64,000 bases of DNA from NCBI RefSeq assembly GCF_018398315.1, contig NZ_JAHBRW010000001.1, positions 62,001-126,000 of the forward strand. Reading direction: 5' to 3'. Below the pieces are notes generated by a model. The model made no database searches. It was not told the DNA's origin and saw only the letters and a list, made by a program, of their open reading frames with translations. Within the stretch, counting starts at the first letter, position 1; each line of letters begins with the position of its first letter. The DNA comes from Chelatococcus sp. YT9 (GTDB lineage Bacteria; Pseudomonadota; Alphaproteobacteria; Rhizobiales; Beijerinckiaceae). This document shows, piece after piece, positions 58,582 through 64,000 of this stretch. The position numbers and the translations under genes are program-made.

Positions 58582-59715
58582 TTATTTTATGTAGAGATTT
58601 TCTACCGGCTTGATGTCGGAGAGGGACGGATGCTTTCCCTCACGAATCTCTCTCTGTGCCCTCAAGATAAAGCTGTCATCCACCATCGCAGCAACATCAA
58701 CTTTTTCTGTGATAAGATTGCGCGTATACAAGTAGTCCATGACCCGTTGCATTTCCTTGATTTCACCTGGAAGTAGCTCGAAGGTCATGTCGTTGATATT
58801 TTTGTGAGGAGCTCGCAAATATCGATCCCCTTCAGGGCCAGCCTTGACGTATTCTACTGGGAATCCTGACGTCTCGGCAAACCATTCGTTCGCTTGTTCG
58901 ATGTTATTGGAGGTCCACCAAACAGCCATGATCCATGCTTTTAGAAATCGAACTGCACCTTCTTCGCCATACTTCGCAAGCCAAGGCCCCGAGAGGCCTT
59001 GAATCCCGAGCCCGTCGCCTTGCTTGGCTGCCCACAGTACTCTCGCTGCACCAGTGTCAACCAATTTTTTGAACATTGGGTGCCAAGTTGTAACGGCGTC
59101 GACTTGCCCACTAGCTAGAGCTAGCGGCTGATCAGAAAGATCTTGATTGATCAGCTTAAGGTCTTTGAAAGGGTCTTTGATCCCCGCGTCAATGAGCTTG
59201 AGCATCGAGCTCATAAACGTTCCCGTCACGAATGGCCCGGAAAGCCTTGCGCCGCGCAAACTAGCTAGATCCTTTCCTGGAAAATCGGGGCGCACTAGTA
59301 TCCCAAAGACCCAGTCCGTAGTACGATGCAGAATCTTCGTTCCCGGTACGCGCGCCGCCATGCGAATAACGGGAGAATCCGCCCCGAACGCATTATCGAT
59401 TAGACCACCCAATAGTGCCTCTCCAAGCGGCGGCGCATAGCTAAATCCGCGGCATTTTGCATCAAACCCGTTAAGCTCAAAGATGTTCGTCCGGCAAAGA
59501 ACATCATAGATCTCACCTCCCGGTGTCCACGTCGTTATGCTTCCGACAGTAATAGGAGTCTTCTGCTGCGCTCGCGCTCCACTGAACGAAGTCGACACGA
59601 GAACACCGACACTTAGAGCCAAGGTGATGCCAGTGACGGTGAGGCGCGACCTATTACAAGGAGCCTCAAAAGGCTTATTCATACGTTTCTTAAGTGCCCG
59701 CCGTATTATAGTCAT
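58582..59715 (-). CDS. ABC transporter substrate-binding protein (NitT/TauT, NMT1-like)
   Basis: A 377-residue periplasmic binding protein. The ATG at 59715 follows an extended SD (AGGGAGGAG, 59719-59727). The signal peptide comprises a basic start and LTVTGITLALSVGVLVSTSF, cleaved near ARA-QQ. The mature part starts TPITVGSITTWTPGGEIYDV and carries LRGARLSGPFVTGTFMSSML and LASGQVDAVTTWHPMFKKLV, typical of nitrate/sulfonate/taurine-type binding proteins. The ligand cannot be read. Its neighbours are the matching permease and ATPase. Confidence 0.9.
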   Translation of the reverse strand: MTIIRRALKKRMNKPFEAPCNRSRLTVTGITLALSVGVLVSTSFSGARAQQKTPITVGSITTWTPGGEIYDVLCRTNIFELNGFDAKCRGFSYAPPLGEALLGGLIDNAFGADSPVIRMAARVPGTKILHRTTDWVFGILVRPDFPGKDLASLRGARLSGPFVTGTFMSSMLKLIDAGIKDPFKDLKLINQDLSDQPLALASGQVDAVTTWHPMFKKLVDTGAARVLWAAKQGDGLGIQGLSGPWLAKYGEEGAVRFLKAWIMAVWWTSNNIEQANEWFAETSGFPVEYVKAGPEGDRYLRAPHKNINDMTFELLPGEIKEMQRVMDYLYTRNLITEKVDVAAMVDDSFILRAQREIREGKHPSLSDIKPVENLYIK

Positions 59716-59767
59716 CGTCTCCTCCCTGTATTTTTCTTTACTTCACGACTTGGCGATTTGCGTAAGT

Positions 59768-60601
59768 CTATTTTGCATGCCATGGGGTAAGCCGCTGCTC
59801 GAGATAGAGCATGGACTGGTTCATTGCGAACCCAACCAATCCAATAATGACCATGCCTCCTATGATTCGGTCGGTCTCCATTAGATTTCGAGCGAGTTGG
59901 ATCATGTAACCGAGGCCAGACGTTGCTGCGATCATCTCGGCCGCGATCACGCACATCCATCCAAATCCGAGACCTATTCGCATTCCTGTCAGAATGTGCG
60001 GAAGCGCCGACGGAAGAAGAACGGCGCGAAAAAAGAGCCACCGTTTCGCGCCAAAACACTCAGCTGCCTGAACGTGGACGCGATCTACCGAGCAAAATCC
60101 TGCATATGCATTCGTAAAAATTGGAAAGACCGAGCCGAGAAAGATAATGAACCACGCAGGTTTATTGCCGAGGCCGAACCACAAGATAGCCATCGGAATC
60201 CAGGCAATCACGGAAATCGGCCGGATGACTTCAACAATCGGCATAACATAGTAAGATAGCCCTTCAAGTCTCGCTAACAGCGCCGCAAGCGTGATGCCAA
60301 CTACTGTCGCTATCACGAATCCAATCAATACGCGCAAAATGCTTGCGCTAATGTCGCCCCACAGCGATCCAAATTCTGCTAGCTGCTTGATTCCAGCAAG
60401 CACTTTGGTTGGCGGAGGGAAAAATTGAGGGTTTATCAAATTCATGCGTGCTGCAAATTCCCAAAGCACCAACAGAAACAGCAGGAGCGCAAACCGACGA
60501 ATGCTTAAAAAGCCGGCGCCGACACGTCGGATGATACGGTCGCTAACCGAGGGGTTAGACGAGAGACTCGCGGAGTGCCTATTGTCCAAGAATGCTGCCA
60601 A
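59768..60601 (-). CDS. ABC transporter permease (SsuC/TauC-like)
   Basis: A 277-residue inner-membrane permease. Six hydrophobic helices are seen, with the EAA-type loop in AECFGAKRWLFFRAVLLPSA and LPHILTGMRIGLGFGWMCVI. The first possible start is a TTG at 60601 with GAGG upstream; it overlaps the ATPase gene by 23 nt, which suggests coupling. The C-terminus ends in SMLYLEQRLTPWHAK. It belongs to the nitrate/sulfonate/taurine importer set. Confidence 0.9.
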   Translation of the reverse strand: MAAFLDNRHSASLSSNPSVSDRIIRRVGAGFLSIRRFALLLFLLVLWEFAARMNLINPQFFPPPTKVLAGIKQLAEFGSLWGDISASILRVLIGFVIATVVGITLAALLARLEGLSYYVMPIVEVIRPISVIAWIPMAILWFGLGNKPAWFIIFLGSVFPIFTNAYAGFCSVDRVHVQAAECFGAKRWLFFRAVLLPSALPHILTGMRIGLGFGWMCVIAAEMIAATSGLGYMIQLARNLMETDRIIGGMVIIGLVGFAMNQSMLYLEQRLTPWHAK

Positions 60602-61394
60602 TTTCTTTCCTCAACGAATGGGTTAGGTGTTCTTTGTAGGCAAGGAACTTTTGGCTAGTAGATCTCATTTCCGGATCGCGTGGGCGCGGAAGCTCTATGT
60701 CCACTACTTCCTTAATAGTTCCTGGCCTCGCGGTCATGACGAAAACACGGTCCGCTAAGAAAATCGCTTCATCGATACTGTGAGTGATGAGCACGACCGT
60801 TTTTCTCCTTTGCTCCCAAATCCGCAGTATTTCTTCTTGCATTTGGTCTCTGGTTAGTGAGTCAAGCGCACCGAATGGCTCGTCCATCAGCACGACGTCC
60901 GGATCGGCAGCCAGCGCACGTGCAATTCCTACACGCTGCTTCATTCCGCCTGAGATGTGCTTGGGATAACGATTCTCGAAGCCCGCGAGGCCAACGAGTG
61001 AAATGTAGTCACGAACAATGCTGTTACGATCAGAACGCGCAAGTCCTTTTGCGCGCAAACCGAATTCAATGTTTTCACGAACCGTAAACCATGGGAAAAG
61101 ACCGTACTCTTGAAAGATTACTATGCGCTCTGGTCCAGGTCCGCTAATCGGATGCCCCTTGTAAAGTACTTCGCCATTTGTTGGAAAAGTGAATCCAGCA
61201 ATCATGTGAAGGAGTGTCGTTTTCCCACACCCAGAGGGCCCAATGATGCAGATAAATTCGCCGCTGTTTATGGACAAGGAGATGTTGTGCAAGGCTATAA
61301 CCTTCGATCGGTTGAGCCCGCCCGGAAACACCTTCGAGATATCTCTCACGTTTATCGAATTCACGTCTCGCCCTTCATCAAAACGAACGTTCAA
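60579..61394 (-). CDS. ABC transporter ATP-binding protein (SsuB/TauB-like)
   Basis: A 271-residue ATPase. Walker A is IIGPSGCGKTTLLHMIAGF, the Q-loop lies in VIFQEYGLFPWFTV, the signature is HISGGMKQRVGIARALA, Walker B VVLMDEPFGALDSLTR, and the switch His in VVLITHSIDEAI. First gene of the minus-strand cluster; its upstream region faces the truncated GntR gene. Confidence 0.95.
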   Translation of the reverse strand: MNVRFDEGRDVNSINVRDISKVFPGGLNRSKVIALHNISLSINSGEFICIIGPSGCGKTTLLHMIAGFTFPTNGEVLYKGHPISGPGPERIVIFQEYGLFPWFTVRENIEFGLRAKGLARSDRNSIVRDYISLVGLAGFENRYPKHISGGMKQRVGIARALAADPDVVLMDEPFGALDSLTRDQMQEEILRIWEQRRKTVVLITHSIDEAIFLADRVFVMTARPGTIKEVVDIELPRPRDPEMRSTSQKFLAYKEHLTHSLRKEIGSILGQ

Positions 61395-61454
61395 TCTATT
61401 CGACTAAACAGGACGAATAGACATGGTTTTAACAACTGCCAATAGGGTTTGTGT

Positions 61455-61468
61455 GGCTCTGTTGCAAA
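61455..61468. repeat. Solo IS6-family terminal sequence
   Basis: GGCTCTGTTGCAAA matches the 14-bp terminal inverted repeat typical of the IS6/IS26 family. No transposase and no second copy lie nearby, so it appears to be a remnant end left by recombination or deletion. Confidence 0.55.
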
Positions 61469-61621
61469 GTATCTTGCAATCGCCGATATCGTGCTTTTAC
61501 CGGCAGTTCCTCTCATCGCTATTTATTGAATTCAGAAGTCTGAACGCAGAGTACACAACCCTTCGCGCTTGTCAAGCTCCTTCCATATTGCCCTGATATT
61601 GCCGCTTTGGGTATTTTCGAG

Positions 61622-61720
61622 ATGGAGACAGAATTGGAATCGTTGACGGCACCAAGAAGCCTTGTAGATCAAGCTTATGAAGTCATTTTACATGCCCTTT
61701 CCAACGGCACTTTCGAACCG
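61622..61720 (+). pseudogene. GntR-family regulator, N-terminal stub
   Basis: Thirty-three codons from the ATG at 61622 (METELESLTAPRSLVDQAYE) reach ALSNGTFEP, the first helix and turn of a GntR winged-helix domain (compare the usual VYEALREAI...GELPPG). The sequence then passes into integrase-like DNA at about 61721. It is divergent from the ABC importer genes, so it was probably their regulator. DNA-binding and effector domains are lost. Local GC is low like the cluster, which supports common origin. Confidence 0.65.
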
Positions 61721-62115
61721 GTGAACGGTAGGCTCAGGCGGCAAAGACCGCACGGTGATGCTGTCGGCGCAGCTTCTGCGGATCCTGCGGGTCTATTGGC
61801 GTCTGGCGAAGCCGCAGGTCTGGCTGTTTCCCGGCCGCGACGCGATCGCCCCATGGATGTGCAGGTCTTGTATTCGGCCTGCCGCTCGGCACGCGCCGCC
61901 GCCGGCATCGACAAGCGTGGACGGTCCACACGCTCAGACACAGCTTCGCCACCCATCTGCTGGAGAACGGCACCGATATCCGCATCATCCAGGTGCTGCT
62001 TGGCCACAACAATCTTTCCTCGACGGCGCGCTACACCAAAGTCTCGAACGGTCTGATCCGGCGCACGACAAGCCCGCTCGACCGGCTGAACATCGAGGTG
62101 GTGCCGCCCAGTTGA
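61721..62115 (+). pseudogene. Tyrosine recombinase remnant with frameshifts
   Basis: Three frames together give an integrase C-terminal domain: [20 protein letters not shown] in one frame, [20 protein letters not shown] in a second, and [20 protein letters not shown] with [19 protein letters not shown] in a third, stopping at 62115. At least two frameshifts and the missing N-terminus make it a pseudogene. Integrases of this kind accompany IS91-type transposases, as here. Confidence 0.85.
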
Positions 62116-62127
62116 TCGGTTCCGCCC

Positions 62128-62804
62128 ATGTCGGCGAGACTGGAGGTGGCGGATATCTTCCGCCGCCATGGCGAGGCGTATCGGCAGGTTCATGACGGTC
62201 ATCTCGGACGCGTCGAGCGCCGCGTGATGAGCGCCATCGAACTGTGCCGGACCGCCGAACTCGGCGGCCATGTCGATAGCTGCCGCTCCTGCGGGACGAT
62301 CCGCGTGGCCTATAATTCCTGCCGCAACCGGCATTGCTCCAAGTGCCAGGGCAGGCCTGCCGGGACTGGCTCGCCGCGCGGCAGGACGAGCTTCTTCCGG
62401 TTGCCTACTTCCACGTGGTGTTCACGCTGCCGGCCGAGATCGCCGCGATCGCTTTCCAGAACAAGGCAGTGATGTACACGATCCTGTTCAAGGCGGCCGC
62501 CGAGACGCTGCGCACCATCGCCGCTGATCCCAAACATCTCGGCGCCCAGATCGGCCTCATCGCGGTGCTGCACAGTTGGGGTCAAACTCTCACCTACCAC
62601 CCCCATCTGCATTGTATCGTGCCGGGTGGTGGCATCTCGCCCGACGGCACACGCTGGATCTCGTGCAGGCCGGGCCTCTTTTTGCCCGTGCGGGTGCTGT
62701 CGTGCTTGTTTCGCTGCCGCTTCCTGGAGGAACTGCGAGTGGCCCATAACGCGGGTCACCTGGGCTTCTTCGGCGACCTTGCCCACCTGGACACGTTTCT
62801 GTAA
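62128..62804 (+). pseudogene. IS91-family transposase remnant
   Basis: The start MSARLEVADIFRRHGEAYRQ and zinc-binding region (SCRSCGTIRVAYNSCRNRHC, SKCQG) are in one frame. A shift near 62350 moves to the frame with LLPVAYFHVVFTLPAEIAAI and YHPHLHCIVPGGG (the HUH-like metal site). The protein ends prematurely at 62804, where the 130-bp repeat array begins, so the catalytic Tyr region is lost. Confidence 0.88.
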
Positions 62805-63186
62805 TTGGTCAACGGGTTCTCCGTTCTGAAGTGCTCGTCGTCTGCGGGCTTCACGCTTCTGTTCGTGGTCGTCGCGATGGACGCCACACTCTGGGCTCTT
62901 CGATGGTGGGTTTGAATGCTGCAAGCTTCTGTAATTGGTCAACGGGTTCTCCGTTCTGAAGTGCTCGTCGTCTGCGGGCTTCACGCTTCTGTTCGTGGTC
63001 GTCGCGATGGACGCCACACTCTGGGCTCTTCGATGGTGGGTTTGAATGCTGCAAGCTTCTGTAATTGGTCAACGGGTTCTCCGTTCTGAAGTGCTCGTCG
63101 TCTGCGGGCTTCACGCTTCTGTTCGTGGTCGTCGCGATGGACGCCACACTCTGGGCTCTTCGATGGTGGGTTTGAATGCTGCAAGC
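62797..63186. repeat. Three perfect tandem copies of a 130-bp unit
   Basis: Copies span 62797-62926, 62927-63056 and 63057-63186 and are identical as far as I can compare. Each contains an AACGG-gttct-CCGTT hairpin. The unit length is not a multiple of three, so each copy is read in another frame. The array joins the IS91 remnant to the flank of an IS110 gene. Confidence 0.95.
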
Positions 63187-63282
63187 TCGAAAGCGTGATC
63201 ATTGGGTCACAAGGTGTCCAACGCAGTCATTCTGGCCCACACGCTCTCCGCATTCTCACGACGGGCGTGATGGGTGATCAGT

Positions 63283-64000
63283 TCAGCTGTTCATGGCGGC
63301 CGGCCTTTCGATGGAGAATTCGGTTTCATCGCTCCACATGCGGTGCAACACCACGGCAAGACGGCGCGCCAAGGCGACCTTGGCTTTGCGAGCTCCGCGT
63401 CGGCGTGCAATGCCGAGGGCCCAGGACTTCAGCCAGTTATCCGCCTTGCAGCGCGTCATCATGACGTTGGCGGCTTCATAGAGCATGGCGCGCACCATGG
63501 CGTCGCCGCACTTGGAGATACGTCCGACCTGCTCCATTTCTCCGGATGCATGCACCCGTGGGGTCAGGCCGAAGACGGCGGCGACAAGCCGGGAACTGTC
63601 GAAGCGCCAGGGAACGTCTACGCCGGTCCGGAAGGTGAGCGCGGTGACCGGGCCAACGCCCGGCATCGTCATCAACAGGCGGCAGGTCGCGTCCTTCTTC
63701 ACGATGTCGAGCACCATCTTGTCGATCACCGCCAAAGTGCGAAGTCCGTCTTCATAGGCGACGAGCAGCGGTTCGGTCATCGCCAGCAGCACCGGATCGT
63801 CGATGGCCTCGCGGACCCGGCGCGCATAGAGCGTGTTCTTGCCGCCACCGGTGCGGATGCCGAATGCCTTCAGCGTGCCGCGCACGGTGTTGATCAGATC
63901 CTTGTTGCGCCGGACCATGGACTGACGATGGCGCAACAGCAATCTGATCCGCTGGCTGTAATCGGTCTTCACATGGGTTGCCTTGAACAGGCCGGTGCGT
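63283..64000 (-). CDS. IS110/IS1111-family transposase, 5' end outside window
   Basis: The frame stays open to the window edge, so the N-terminal RuvC-like part lies beyond 64000. Seen here are RLLLRHRQSMVRRNKDLINT, the GGGKNTLYARRVRE helix, TMPGVGPVTALTFRTGVD and GLTPRVHASGEMEQVGRISK with the Ser of the C-terminal domain, then MLYEAANVMMTRC. It is a different lineage from the IS110 transposase at 53520. The visible part has no damage. Confidence 0.93.
   Translation of the reverse strand, partial: RTGLFKATHVKTDYSQRIRLLLRHRQSMVRRNKDLINTVRGTLKAFGIRTGGGKNTLYARRVREAIDDPVLLAMTEPLLVAYEDGLRTLAVIDKMVLDIVKKDATCRLLMTMPGVGPVTALTFRTGVDVPWRFDSSRLVAAVFGLTPRVHASGEMEQVGRISKCGDAMVRAMLYEAANVMMTRCKADNWLKSWALGIARRRGARKAKVALARRLAVVLHRMWSDETEFSIERPAAMNS

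Noticed and set aside
62797-63186. CRISPR-like repeat array
   Set aside because: Units are 130 bp and abut directly without variable spacers, and no cas gene is near.
62310-63202. Minus-strand open frames with repeated peptide MASIATTTNRSVKPADDEHF
   Set aside because: They arise from the 130-bp DNA repeat read in shifting frames across an IS91 remnant; no start signal supports them.

Overview
The window looks like a chromosomal segment of an alphaproteobacterium of the order Hyphomicrobiales (Rhizobiales), possibly near Chelatococcus, Bosea or Beijerinckiaceae. This rests on the high GC of the core genes, the run nagZ-scpA-scpB-tatA-tatB-tatC-serS-surE-pcm, the block aspS/rnd/ppx/ppk/hdaA/permease/pgsA-like/purM/purN, a DUF1127 gene and TrmFO. 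The genus is inference, because no rRNA gene is present.

Positions 1-46,000 are core genome with tightly packed housekeeping operons. From left to right: the 3' end of uvrA, a DUF1127 gene, trmFO, two genes related to complex I assembly factors (NDUFAF6-like and NDUFAF3/Mth938-like) followed by secF-secD-yajC, and a DUF815 ATPase. Next comes a long minus-strand series: LytM-like lipoprotein, pcm, surE, serS, tatC, tatB, tatA, scpB, scpA, nagZ, a SPOR protein, argS and dgt. It is followed by erpA, a large unknown exported protein, maeB, surface-polysaccharide type transferases, aspS, rnd, ppx, ppk, hdaA, an AI-2E family permease, a CDP-alcohol phosphatidyltransferase, purM, purN, ndk and a glutathione transferase.

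From about 46,150 the window becomes an accessory region built by repeated transposition. An IS5-family element sits in the second gene of a tandem tyrosine-recombinase pair that resembles a RIT (recombinase in trio) element. The recombinase block ends in a perfect 32-bp palindrome that abuts a truncated IS66 tnpB. The IS66 tnpC is split by a complete IS21-type element with an 8-bp target duplication. An IS110-family element follows.

Positions 54,757-61,394 hold a lower-GC, minus-strand cluster: an ABC importer of the nitrate/sulfonate/taurine type (ATPase, permease, binding protein), a metallo-beta-lactamase fold hydrolase, an amidase and a TauE/SafE-family exporter. It reads as a horizontally acquired uptake-and-hydrolysis cluster for an unidentified amide- or sulfonate-like compound. 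Its divergent GntR-type regulator survives only as an N-terminal stub.

The right end carries IS91-type and tyrosine-recombinase pseudogenes, three perfect tandem copies of a 130-bp unit, and an IS110-family transposase that runs off the window. No defence system, CRISPR array or clearly new system is evident. The most promising leads are the RIT-like block with its palindromes, the candidate IS110 guide RNA, the 130-bp triplication and the regulator-less catabolic cluster.
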